A stretch of 11,383 nt of DNA from an uncultured Holophagaceae bacterium (GTDB taxonomy: Bacteria; Acidobacteriota; Holophagae; Holophagales; Holophagaceae), in contig CAIXHJ010000389.1 of assembly GCA_903919165.1 (NCBI GenBank), forward strand, positions 1 through 11,383, in the 5' to 3' direction. Both the position numbers and the translations under genes were made by a program. The notes under the pieces are model-generated. The model was not told the origin of the DNA, searched no databases, and saw nothing but the letters and a program-made list of their open reading frames with translations. This document shows, in pieces, positions 1 to 5,997 of this stretch; position 1 is the first letter of the stretch; each line of letters begins with the position of its first letter.

Positions 1-104
1 ACGTCGCCGCCTGGGAATTCAAGGGCGACGGCAACGCACCGGTCCGCCACACCGAACAGCTCTCCTTCGAGAGCCTCCACCTCGCCACCCGCAACTACAA
101 GTGA
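1..104 (+). CDS. sdhA: Succinate dehydrogenase/fumarate reductase flavoprotein subunit, C-terminal fragment
   Basis: Only the last 33 codons are present (reading frame from base 3, stop TGA at 102-104); the start lies outside the window. The tail, including AAWEF, ESLHL and ending TRNYK, resembles the C-terminal end of SdhA/FrdA flavoproteins, which typically finish with an (N/S)YK-like sequence. SdhA carries covalent FAD and oxidises succinate to fumarate on the cytoplasmic face of the membrane, passing electrons to SdhB. The identification rests mainly on the gene that follows: the sdhB start is 11 nt after this stop, and the SD-like GAGGA (103-107) overlaps the stop codon, as expected for translationally linked subunits of one complex. 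The fragment alone would be too short for a firm call. Confidence 0.85.
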   Translation, partial: VAAWEFKGDGNAPVRHTEQLSFESLHLATRNYK

Positions 105-115
105 GGATTTGAGCC

Positions 116-901
116 ATGTCCAAGCACATCAATCTCACCCTCCATGTATGGCGGCAGAAGAATGCCAAATGCGATGGCAAGTTCATCGAGTACCCCGCTG
201 CCGGAATCAGCCCCGACATGTCCTTCCTGGAGATGCTGGATGTCGTGAACGAGGGCCTTATCCGCAAGGGTGAGGAACCCATCACCTTCGACCACGACTG
301 CCGGGAAGGCATCTGTGGCACCTGCAGCATGGTCATCAATGGCCGCCCGCACGGCCCGAAGGAACGCACCACCACCTGCCAGCTGCACATGCGCAGCTTC
401 AAGGATGGCGACAGCATCACCATCGAACCCTGGCGGGCCGAGGCGTTCCCCGTGATCAGGGACCTGATGGTGGACCGCGGTGCCCTGGACCGCATCATCG
501 CGGCGGGTGGTTTCATCAGCGTGCCTACAGGTTCGCCCCAGGACGCCAACGCCCTGCCGGTCCCCAAGGAGAAGGCAGAACTCGCAATGGATGCTGCCGC
601 CTGCATCGGGTGCGGCGCCTGCGTGGCCGCCTGCCCCAACGCCAGCGCCATGCTGTTCCTGTCCGCCAAGATCAGCCACCTGGGCCTGCTGCCTCAAGGT
701 CAGCCCGAACGCTACTCCCGCGTGCGGGACATGGTCGCCCAGATGGACGCGGAGGAGTTCGGCACCTGCACCAACCATGGCGAGTGCGAAGTCGCCTGCC
801 CCAAGGGCATCAAGATGGAGAACATCGCCCGCATGAACCGCGACTTCATCAAGGCCAGCTTCACCTACCGCCATGCCACCAGCGGTGGCGGCGCGGGCTG
901 A
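116..901 (+). CDS. sdhB: Succinate dehydrogenase/fumarate reductase iron-sulfur subunit
   Basis: This 261-aa protein transfers electrons from the SdhA flavin to the membrane quinone site. All cluster ligands are visible. The N-terminal ferredoxin-like domain has Cys62, Cys67, Cys70 and Cys88 for the [2Fe-2S] cluster (CREGICGTC). The C-terminal alpha-helical domain has CIGCGACVAACP (Cys163, 166, 169, 173) plus Cys218, Cys224 and Cys228. By family rule Cys163/166/169/228 bind [4Fe-4S] and Cys173/218/224 bind [3Fe-4S]. The long segment between the two domains and the general style resemble the Bacteroidetes/type B SDH (one cytochrome b subunit, expected upstream as sdhC), but this is inference. 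The ATG at 116 has SD GAGGA at 103-107 with an 8-nt spacer. A strong terminator follows at 923, so sdhB is the last gene of the sdh operon. Direction (SDH or fumarate reductase) cannot be decided from sequence. Confidence 0.96.
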   Translation: MSKHINLTLHVWRQKNAKCDGKFIEYPAAGISPDMSFLEMLDVVNEGLIRKGEEPITFDHDCREGICGTCSMVINGRPHGPKERTTTCQLHMRSFKDGDSITIEPWRAEAFPVIRDLMVDRGALDRIIAAGGFISVPTGSPQDANALPVPKEKAELAMDAAACIGCGACVAACPNASAMLFLSAKISHLGLLPQGQPERYSRVRDMVAQMDAEEFGTCTNHGECEVACPKGIKMENIARMNRDFIKASFTYRHATSGGGAG

Positions 902-922
902 CACCCGACCCACTCGCGACAG

Positions 923-950
923 CGCCCGGCACTTGCCGGGCGTTTTTTTT
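923..950 (+). terminator. Rho-independent terminator of the sdh operon
   Basis: A perfect 8-bp stem, CGCCCGGC (923-930) with GCCGGGCG (935-942), closes a 4-nt loop ACTT and is followed directly by eight T (943-950). It starts 21 nt after the sdhB stop. A second, weaker stem-loop lies immediately downstream (GGGTTC at 952-957 with GAACCC at 965-970) and may back it up. Confidence 0.93.
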
Positions 951-1039
951 GGGGTTCTTCCGGGGAACCCATTCGACGCGTACAGTGGACAGCAGCATGT
1001 GCCAGCCGTCGCCCGTGAACCGCTGGACAGGAGGATGTG

Positions 1040-1621
1040 ATGCCGGAAGGACCCGAAATCGAAACCGAGAAACTCCACGAGGCCATCCAGGAGGAGATGG
1101 AAAAGGAAGGTGGCGGATTCCTGAAGCGGATCGCCCTCACCACCGCCGTCCTTGCCGCCTTCGCCGCCATCGCTGCCCTCAAGGCCGGCGCCACGGTAAA
1201 CGAGGCGCTCCTGCTCAAGACCGAATCCACGCGGCTCCAGGCCCAGGCCTCCGACAATTGGGCCTATTATCAAGCCAAGGGTCTCAAGGCTGCCGTGCAG
1301 GAGGCCACCGCGGCCAGCTGGGAGGCGGCGGGAAAGCCGGTGCCAGAGAAGCTCCACGAACAGGCCAAGCGCTACGCTGAGGAGCAGTCCGAGATCAAGA
1401 AAGCCGCCCAGGAGAAGGAGAAGGAACGGGACGAAAAATCCGCCGAGTCGGACCACCTGCTGCACCAGCACCACCGGTTCGCGAACGCGGTCGCCCTGTT
1501 CCAGGTCTCGATCGCCCTGGGCGCCCTGGCCGCCCTCACGCGGAATCGTGCCGTCTGGTGGGGCTCCATGCTCGTGGGCCTCTCGGGCCTCCCCCTCTTC
1601 ATCCTCGCCTTCCTCGGCTGA
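1040..1621 (+). CDS. DUF4337 family membrane protein
   Basis: A 193-aa protein of unknown function. It has an acidic N-terminus (1-30), a first membrane helix at about 31-49, and a periplasmic or cytoplasmic domain with SDNWAYYQAK (71-80), the recognisable DUF4337 signature. A highly charged Lys/Glu helix likely to be coiled coil follows at about 105-138, then two more hydrophobic helices at about 148-166 and 172-191. A GTG at 1037 is in frame, but AGGAGG at 1029-1034 stands only 2 nt from it and a better 5 nt from the ATG at 1040, so ATG 1040 is chosen. The gene stands alone between the sdh terminator and a convergent minus-strand gene whose stop is 24 nt away. A TACAGT at 981-986 could be a -10 element, but no -35 is evident. 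Family assignment is by memory of the motif; function is unknown. Confidence 0.85.
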   Translation: MPEGPEIETEKLHEAIQEEMEKEGGGFLKRIALTTAVLAAFAAIAALKAGATVNEALLLKTESTRLQAQASDNWAYYQAKGLKAAVQEATAASWEAAGKPVPEKLHEQAKRYAEEQSEIKKAAQEKEKERDEKSAESDHLLHQHHRFANAVALFQVSIALGALAALTRNRAVWWGSMLVGLSGLPLFILAFLG

Positions 1622-1645
1622 GACACCCGCCCCAGCGAGTAGCGG

Positions 1646-2998
1646 CTAATCCGCAGCCATCAGCTTCCGGGCCAACTCGGCGATGGCCTCAACCGTGTTG
1701 AGTCCTGGGTCCTCGATCACGGCCTCCAGCAGCTGGCGCTGAAGTGCACCCAGCCAGGGACCGCCATCGCGCCCCGCCAGTCGCATGAGGGCCGAGCCAT
1801 CCAGAGCCAGGTCGCGCACTGCAAGGGGCGGAGCAGCCTCAGCCAGTGCAGCGAGGCGGGACATCAGTCCCTGGTGTTCGTCCAATCGATTGCCCAAGTC
1901 CAGCCCCTTGCCCCGCTGGTCCGCCAACCTGAAGGCGGCCCAGCGATCCAGAGGCAGGCTGTCCTCGGCCAGGCGCCCGAGGAATCGCCGGCAGGCGGCG
2001 TCGCTCCAGGCGCCCGTGGGATGGGTGCCGTGATGGCGGATCAGGGCGGCCACGTCCTTCCGCAGGACATGGCTCGCCTTCAGGCGTTCAAGGAGGCCGT
2101 CGGCCAGTTCCAGAGACCGGGGCTCGTGTCCGTAGAAATGCACCACCTCATCGGGGCCGGTGGTGCGGGTTCCAGGCTTGCCCGCATCGTGCAGGAGCGC
2201 CGCCCAGCGCAGGCTGGATTCCGCGGGCACTTCACGGATCACCTCCAGGGTATGGACCCAGACATCGTGGCGGTGATGGCGGTTCTGGCCACAGCCGATC
2301 ATCGGCCGAAGTTCTGGAAGCCAGAGGTCCATCAGGCCGCTTTCGGCAAGCAGGGCCAGTCCACGCTGAGGTTCCTTCCCCCGCAGCAGCTTGTCCAGCT
2401 CCGTGAAGACCCGCTCCACGGCAACCTTGCGGGCCACCTCCAGGCGTAGCGGGATCGCGGCCAGGGTCGCAGGTTCCACGTCGAAGCCCAACTGAGCTGC
2501 GAAACGGCAGGCCCGAAGGGGGCGCAGGCCATCCTCCGCGAAGCGCTGGAGAGGATCTCCCACGGCCCGGATCGTCTGTGCCGCTAGATCCACCCTGCCT
2601 CCGAAGGGATCCACCAGGTCGCCTCCGCCCACTGGCAGGGCCATGGCATTGATGGTGAAGTCACGACGCGACAGGTCCACCGCCAGATCGACGCCAAGAC
2701 TCACCGATATGGGCCGTCGGCCATCCAGGTAGTCCCCCTCGCTGCGGAACGTGGTCACCTCCACCGGACGATCCTCCAGCAGGACCGTCACCGTGCCGTG
2801 CTGGATGCCCGTGGGGATCACCTTCAGGCCCGCGGCCCGGGCCCGATCCATCACGGTCCGCGGCAACAACCTCGTCGCAAGGTCCCAGTCTGCGTGAGTC
2901 CGCCCCAGGAGCTCATCCCGGACCGCTCCACCCACGATCACCAGCTCGGCCTCGGGGCCCAGGGCCTCCTTGAGCCGGAGCAGCGGGCCCCAGGTCAA
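1646..2998 (-). CDS. cca: CCA-type tRNA nucleotidyltransferase with HD domain
   Basis: This 450-aa class II polymerase-beta-fold enzyme adds CTP/ATP to tRNA 3' ends. The head domain has GGAVRD (23-28) followed by DWD (38-40), the two catalytic carboxylates. RRDFTINAMA lies at 111-120, EDGLRPLR (155-162) is the EDxxR nucleotide-recognition motif, and VERVFTELDKLL is at 194-205. A metal-dependent HD-type domain follows (HTLE at 249, LLHDAGKP at 269-275). The C-terminal helical domain (about 390-450) resembles the tRNA-binding tail of HD-containing bacterial enzymes. No ATG/GTG start fits before the GGxVRD motif. TTG at 2998 gives MTWGPLLRLKEALG, a sensible leading helix, and is preceded by a G-rich SD-like run. 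It overlaps the stop of the upstream GNAT gene by 4 nt, implying translational coupling. Some bacteria split CC- and A-adding between two paralogues, so the exact activity is uncertain. Poly(A) polymerase is less likely. Confidence 0.93.
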   Translation of the reverse strand: MTWGPLLRLKEALGPEAELVIVGGAVRDELLGRTHADWDLATRLLPRTVMDRARAAGLKVIPTGIQHGTVTVLLEDRPVEVTTFRSEGDYLDGRRPISVSLGVDLAVDLSRRDFTINAMALPVGGGDLVDPFGGRVDLAAQTIRAVGDPLQRFAEDGLRPLRACRFAAQLGFDVEPATLAAIPLRLEVARKVAVERVFTELDKLLRGKEPQRGLALLAESGLMDLWLPELRPMIGCGQNRHHRHDVWVHTLEVIREVPAESSLRWAALLHDAGKPGTRTTGPDEVVHFYGHEPRSLELADGLLERLKASHVLRKDVAALIRHHGTHPTGAWSDAACRRFLGRLAEDSLPLDRWAAFRLADQRGKGLDLGNRLDEHQGLMSRLAALAEAAPPLAVRDLALDGSALMRLAGRDGGPWLGALQRQLLEAVIEDPGLNTVEAIAELARKLMAAD

Positions 2999-3477
2999 TC
3001 CATCCCCCCGGCGAGCCGCCTGAGCGCCTCGCCCTCCACGCGGCAGGTGAGCCAGGGGCGCATGACTTTCGCGCCGTGGGCCTCGTAGAACTCGATGGCC
3101 GGTTTGTTCCAGTCCAGCACCTGCCAAACGAGGCGCGTCCAGCCCTCCCCCACGGCCAGCTCTGCGAGGTGCTGCAGCAGGGCCTTCCCGATGCCTTTGC
3201 CCCGGAACGCCGGGCGCACGAAGAGGTCCTCCAGGTAGATGCCGGGCTTGCCTTCCCATGTGCTGAAGTTCAGGAACCAGAGGGCGAAGCCGGCGGGCTG
3301 CCGATCCCACTCGGCCATGGTCACCTTCACCAGCGGGTGCTCGGAAAACGCATGCCTCAGGATATCCGCCTCTGTGGCCACGGCAGCCTCCGGCTCGCGT
3401 TCGTACTCCGCCAGGTCGCGAATGAACTGGAGGATCAGCGGGGCATCATTCGGAACAGCGGCTCGAAGGGTCAACAT
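2995..3477 (-). CDS. GNAT family N-acetyltransferase (diamine/thialysine-acetyltransferase-like)
   Basis: A 160-aa single-domain GNAT acetyltransferase that moves acetyl from acetyl-CoA to an amine. Motif A is YLEDLFVRPAFRGKGIGKALL-like, with the pyrophosphate-binding RGKGIG at 92-97. Motif B is DWNKPAIEFYEAHGAK (122-137). The block FSTWEGKPGIYLEDLFV (71-87) is characteristic of the spermidine/spermine N1- and thialysine N-epsilon-acetyltransferase subgroup, so a polyamine-like or lysine-analogue substrate is likely but not proven. The ATG at 3477 has no Shine-Dalgarno at a workable distance. Instead TAGCAT (3489-3484 on the minus strand) ends 6 nt before it, consistent with a leaderless mRNA. 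It is the first gene of a two-gene unit with cca (4-nt overlap) and is divergent from the E1-alpha gene, whose ATG is 17 nt away. Confidence 0.92.
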   Translation of the reverse strand: MLTLRAAVPNDAPLILQFIRDLAEYEREPEAAVATEADILRHAFSEHPLVKVTMAEWDRQPAGFALWFLNFSTWEGKPGIYLEDLFVRPAFRGKGIGKALLQHLAELAVGEGWTRLVWQVLDWNKPAIEFYEAHGAKVMRPWLTCRVEGEALRRLAGGMD

Positions 3478-3482
3478 CCGTC

Positions 3483-3489
3483 TATGCTA
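3483..3489. promoter_or_regulatory. Candidate symmetric bidirectional -10 element (TATGCTA)
   Basis: The 17-bp gap between the divergent GNAT and E1-alpha start codons holds one 7-bp sequence that reads as a -10 on both strands: TATGCT (3483-3488, plus) and TAGCAT (3489-3484, minus). Each matches TATAAT at four positions, including the key T1, A2 and T6. Each ends exactly 6 nt before the ATG of the gene it faces, so transcription would begin at or next to the A of both start codons. No convincing -35 and no SD is present for either gene. The promoter function is inferred. Confidence 0.55.
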
Positions 3490-3494
3490 ACCCG

Positions 3495-4448
3495 ATGGAT
3501 CAAGCCACTGCCCACCGCCTGTATGAGGCCATGCTGCTCACGCGCCTCACCGAGGAGCGGCTGGTGAAGCTCTTCCGCCAGGGACAGACCGTGGGCAGCG
3601 TGTACCGCAGCCTGGGCCAGGAGGCCACGGCCTGCGCCACCGCCCTGGCCCTCGGCCCCGACGACGTGATCGCACCACTGATCCGCAATCTGGGTTCCAT
3701 GCTCGTCCGCGGAGTGACACCAACCGAGGTCTTCCTCCAATATCTGGGCCGGGCCACGGGGCCCACTGGCGGTCGGGAACACAACAACCACTTCGGTTCG
3801 GTGGAACGGGGAATCATCGCTCCCACATCCATGCTGGGGGCGCTCCTCCCAGTGATGGCGGGCGTGGCCCTCTCCTTCCGGCAGAAGGGCGAGCACCGGG
3901 TCGCCATGACCTGGATCGGTGATGGCGGCAGCTCCACCGGGGCCTTCTGCGAGGGGCTCAACTTCGCCGTGGTGCAGAAACTCCCGCTCATCGTGGTGGG
4001 GGAGTCCAACGGCTACGCCTTCTCGACCCCACCGGACCGCCAGATGGCTGGCCGCATGTCGCTGCGCTCCCAGGGTGCCTTCACCTTGACCGTGGATGGC
4101 AACGACGCCGTCACTGTCTATGCGGCTGCTACTGAGGCCCGCCACCGTTGCCTTCAGGGCAAGGGACCGGTCTTCCTAGTCTGCGAGACCTTCCGGAGGT
4201 CGGGCCATGCGGAGCACGATGACCAGCGTTACGTGGACCCCGTCCTCCTTGAGCAGTGGGCCGCCAAGGACCCCCTGCTCCGCTTCGAGGCCTGGATGGG
4301 ACAACAGGGATGGAAACTCGATCCCAGTCTCGCCGTCCGGCTTGAGGCGGAGCTCTTGGCCACGGCGGAGGCCGCCCTTGAAGCTCCCTGGCCGCTGCCG
4401 GATTCACTCACCCAAGGGATCTTCCACAGTGCAGGCTACAACCCCTAG
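3495..4448 (+). CDS. Thiamine-pyrophosphate-dependent dehydrogenase E1 alpha subunit (2-oxoacid/acetoin type)
   Basis: A 317-aa protein of the E1-alpha family, which decarboxylates 2-oxoacids (pyruvate, branched-chain) or cleaves acetoin, together with an E1-beta subunit. The TPP/Mg motif starts at GDG (142-144). Asn172 in ESNGYAFS lies 29 residues after Asp143, the spacing of the metal-ligand Asn of human PDH E1-alpha. The usual preceding Asn is Ser171. FRRSGHAEHDDQRYVDP (233-249) is the conserved phosphorylation-loop region, followed by WAAKDP. Length is at the short end for the family, with no extended N-terminus. Neither E1-beta, E2 nor E3 is adjacent: upstream is a divergent GNAT gene and downstream, after 124 nt, acetate kinase. 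The substrate is therefore uncertain. The ATG at 3495 has no SD; TATGCT 6 nt upstream suggests a leaderless message. No clear terminator was seen in 4449-4560. Confidence 0.9.
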   Translation: MDQATAHRLYEAMLLTRLTEERLVKLFRQGQTVGSVYRSLGQEATACATALALGPDDVIAPLIRNLGSMLVRGVTPTEVFLQYLGRATGPTGGREHNNHFGSVERGIIAPTSMLGALLPVMAGVALSFRQKGEHRVAMTWIGDGGSSTGAFCEGLNFAVVQKLPLIVVGESNGYAFSTPPDRQMAGRMSLRSQGAFTLTVDGNDAVTVYAAATEARHRCLQGKGPVFLVCETFRRSGHAEHDDQRYVDPVLLEQWAAKDPLLRFEAWMGQQGWKLDPSLAVRLEAELLATAEAALEAPWPLPDSLTQGIFHSAGYNP

Positions 4449-4520
4449 GTAGGAAGCGTTCGCCACCCGGACCAGCAAGTCCAGAGCCTGACTCGGCGGT
4501 CCAGGTTCTTCTGATGACTA

Positions 4521-4530
4521 GTTGATCAAC
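4521..4530. promoter_or_regulatory. 10-bp palindrome upstream of ackA, possible operator
   Basis: GTTGATCAAC is a perfect 10-bp inverted repeat in the relatively AT-rich 124-nt gap before ackA, 31 nt upstream of the TAGACT -10 candidate. Its position near where a -35 or activator site would lie makes it a possible regulator-binding site. The half-site TTGATC also resembles a -35, but no good -10 sits 16-18 nt from it. A perfect 10-bp palindrome can occur by chance, so this is weak evidence. Confidence 0.25.
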
Positions 4531-4560
4531 AATGAGATATCGGTTACGCGCCCAACAAGC

Positions 4561-4566
4561 TAGACT
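4561..4566 (+). promoter_or_regulatory. -10-like hexamer TAGACT before ackA
   Basis: TAGACT matches the TANNNT core and ends 6 nt before the in-frame GTG at 4573, the same geometry seen at three other gene starts here. If it is a -10 element, the transcript would start at about 4573. It would be leaderless on GTG 4573, or have a 15-nt leader before GTG 4588, which has a GGGGGA SD-like run at 4578-4583. No -35 was recognised. Confidence 0.4.
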
Positions 4567-4572
4567 GTCTGG

Positions 4573-5757
4573 GTGATGGGGGACACCGTGCTCGTTTTCG
4601 TTCTGAATGCCGGCTCATCGAGCCTGAAGTTCAACCTTTTCGACATGAACAATGAAGTCTCCATCGCCGAGGGCATGGCCGAGCGCATCGGCCTGGCCGA
4701 AGCCAACCTGGCCTGTACCATCGAGGGGGACAAGCGCAAGGAAACCATGCCCTTGCCCACCCACAAGGAAGCCCTGGAGGCCATCCTCCAGCGCCTGCGG
4801 GCCACCGTACTGCATGACACGCCCATCCATGCCGTGGGCCACCGGGTGGTGCACGGGGGGCCGAAATATGGCGATTCCGTCCTGGTGACGAAAGAGGTGC
4901 TGAGCGACATCGAAACCTTCTCGATGTATGCCCCGCTGCATAATCCGGCCAATGCCCTGGGCATCAAGACCGCCATGGAAGCCTTTCCGGATGTGCCTCA
5001 CGTGGCAGTCTTCGACACTGCCTTCCACCACAACATGCCCGACTACGCGCGGATCTATGGCATCCCCTACGAACTGAGCCAGAAGTACGGCATCCGCCGC
5101 TACGGCTTCCACGGCACCAGCCACGCCTATGTGGCGGCCCGCACGGCCATCCTGCTCTGCCGACCCCTTCGCGCCCTCAAGATCGTCACCTGCCACATCG
5201 GCAACGGCACCAGCATCTGCGCCGTGGAAAAAGGCAAGAGCGTGGAAACCAGCATGGGCATGACGCCGCTCCAGGGTGTCATCATGGGCACCCGCAGCGG
5301 CTCCATCGACGCCAGCGTGGTGGAGATGCTGATGGAGTACGAGCACCTCGACCAGAAGGGCGTCACCGAACTCCTCAACAAGAAGTCGGGCCTGCTGGGC
5401 ATCTCTGGTGTCTCCTCCGACTTCCGCGAGATCGAACTGGCCGCCGACCAGGGCAATGACCGCGCCCGCCTGGCCCGCGACCTGCTGACCTACAGCGTGC
5501 GCAAGTTCATCGGATCCTACGCCACAGTCCTCGATGGCCTGGATGCCATCACCTTCACCGCCGGCATCGGCACCCACAGCGTCTACGTCCGCGACAAAGT
5601 CTGCAGCAAGCTCACTTTCTTGGGGGTGAAACTGGATCCCGAATCCAACGAGCATGGCACCGGGGAACGCATCATCAGCATGCCGGACTCCCGTGTGGTC
5701 GTGACCGTTGTACCCACCAACGAAGAGTTGATGATCGCCCGGGAGACCATCCGATAG
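4573..5757 (+). CDS. ackA: Acetate kinase
   Basis: A cytoplasmic ASKHA-fold kinase interconverting acetate + ATP and acetyl phosphate + ADP. Length is 394 aa from GTG 4573, about the usual 400. Motifs run in the expected order: VLNAGSSSLKF near the N-terminus; GHRVVHGG; VFDTAFHHNMP, with the catalytic Asp; YGFHGTSH; the nucleotide loop HIGNGTS; ETSMGMTPLQG and MGTRSGSID; SGLLGISGVSSDFR; FTAGIG; and the C-terminal NEELMIARE with the conserved Glu. Small departures from the usual family text are HIGNG for HLGNG and AGIGTHS for AGIGENS. The start is ambiguous: GTG 4573 (6 nt after TAGACT), ATG 4576 (no SD), or GTG 4588, which has GGGGGA 4 nt upstream and would give MLVFVLNAGSSS, the canonical short N-terminus. 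No pta gene is adjacent; the usual phosphotransacetylase partner must be elsewhere. Confidence 0.96.
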   Translation: MMGDTVLVFVLNAGSSSLKFNLFDMNNEVSIAEGMAERIGLAEANLACTIEGDKRKETMPLPTHKEALEAILQRLRATVLHDTPIHAVGHRVVHGGPKYGDSVLVTKEVLSDIETFSMYAPLHNPANALGIKTAMEAFPDVPHVAVFDTAFHHNMPDYARIYGIPYELSQKYGIRRYGFHGTSHAYVAARTAILLCRPLRALKIVTCHIGNGTSICAVEKGKSVETSMGMTPLQGVIMGTRSGSIDASVVEMLMEYEHLDQKGVTELLNKKSGLLGISGVSSDFREIELAADQGNDRARLARDLLTYSVRKFIGSYATVLDGLDAITFTAGIGTHSVYVRDKVCSKLTFLGVKLDPESNEHGTGERIISMPDSRVVVTVVPTNEELMIARETIR

Positions 5758-5781
5758 GTTTTCCCATGCTCACAAAAGGAG

Positions 5782-5901
5782 CCCCCGTGCGGGGGGATTC
5801 TGTGAGGTGAGGATCTTGAACCTGGGGCTGAAGCATGGTGCCACCTCGGCACTCCCCGGTCCGGGGGGAACATTGGCCGACCGGAGGCTGCCGGTGGCCG
5901 A
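5782..5901 (+). other. Cluster of GC-rich hairpins in the ackA / export-operon intergenic region
   Basis: The 240-nt gap 5758-5997 has no supportable gene but holds several stems in a row. They are: CCCCC/GGGGG around GTGC (5782-5795); GTGCC/GGCAC around ACCTC (5838-5852); CCCCGG/CCGGGG around a single T (5854-5866), a loop too small to fold unless the inner pairs open; and a bulged stem of GGCC, A and CCGG (5875-5884) with CCGG, T and GGCC (5891-5899) around AGGCTG. GAGGTG (5804-5809) can also pair with CACCTC (5842-5847), excluding the second hairpin. The first hairpin may end ackA transcription, but it has no T-run after it, so it is not a classic intrinsic terminator. The set could be a structured 5' leader of the export operon. 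It matched no riboswitch class known to me. Confidence 0.4.
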
Positions 5902-5997
5902 ATTCCGACGGAGACCCTTTCTAAACGGCGCAAGACTCTGATCCGTAGTCATTTCATCACCCCGGCACGTCCGGCGTCTTTCCCATCAGGGGGTTCC

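Noticed and set aside
25..60. Sign of a gene break in sdhA
   Set aside because: The frame is open from the window edge to a normal C-terminus; it is cut only by the window limit.
95..1474. 459-codon open frame on the minus strand across sdhB, the terminator and the DUF4337 gene
   Set aside because: It runs antisense to two well-supported genes and through a clear terminator. Its composition (long Gly/Leu/His runs) is what GC-rich codon bias leaves on the opposite strand.
2999..3310. Upstream extension of the cca reading frame to a start at 3310
   Set aside because: It overlaps most of the intact GNAT gene in another frame; the extra residues are Arg/Pro/Gly-rich and unlike any nucleotidyltransferase N-terminus.
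4615..5655. 346-codon minus-strand frame inside ackA
   Set aside because: Antisense shadow of a gene with full acetate kinase motifs; the translation is Gly/Val/His-rich with no recognisable domain.
5782..5800. Intrinsic terminator for ackA
   Set aside because: The stem CCCCC/GGGGG is good, but ATTCTG follows it with no T-run; on the minus strand only a weak TTTT lies some bases away. Kept only as part of the hairpin cluster.
5804..5850. tRNA-like or T-box-like bits (GGTTCAAGATCC and GAGGTGGCACC on the minus strand)
   Set aside because: No acceptor or anticodon arms fit around the first, and the second lacks the T-box antiterminator consensus and a downstream aminoacyl-tRNA synthetase or amino-acid gene.
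5850..5925. Guanidine (ykkC-type) riboswitch upstream of an efflux operon
   Set aside because: Considered because of the transporter context and a stray ACGG, but neither the class I core nor the paired ACGR hairpin loops of class II are present.
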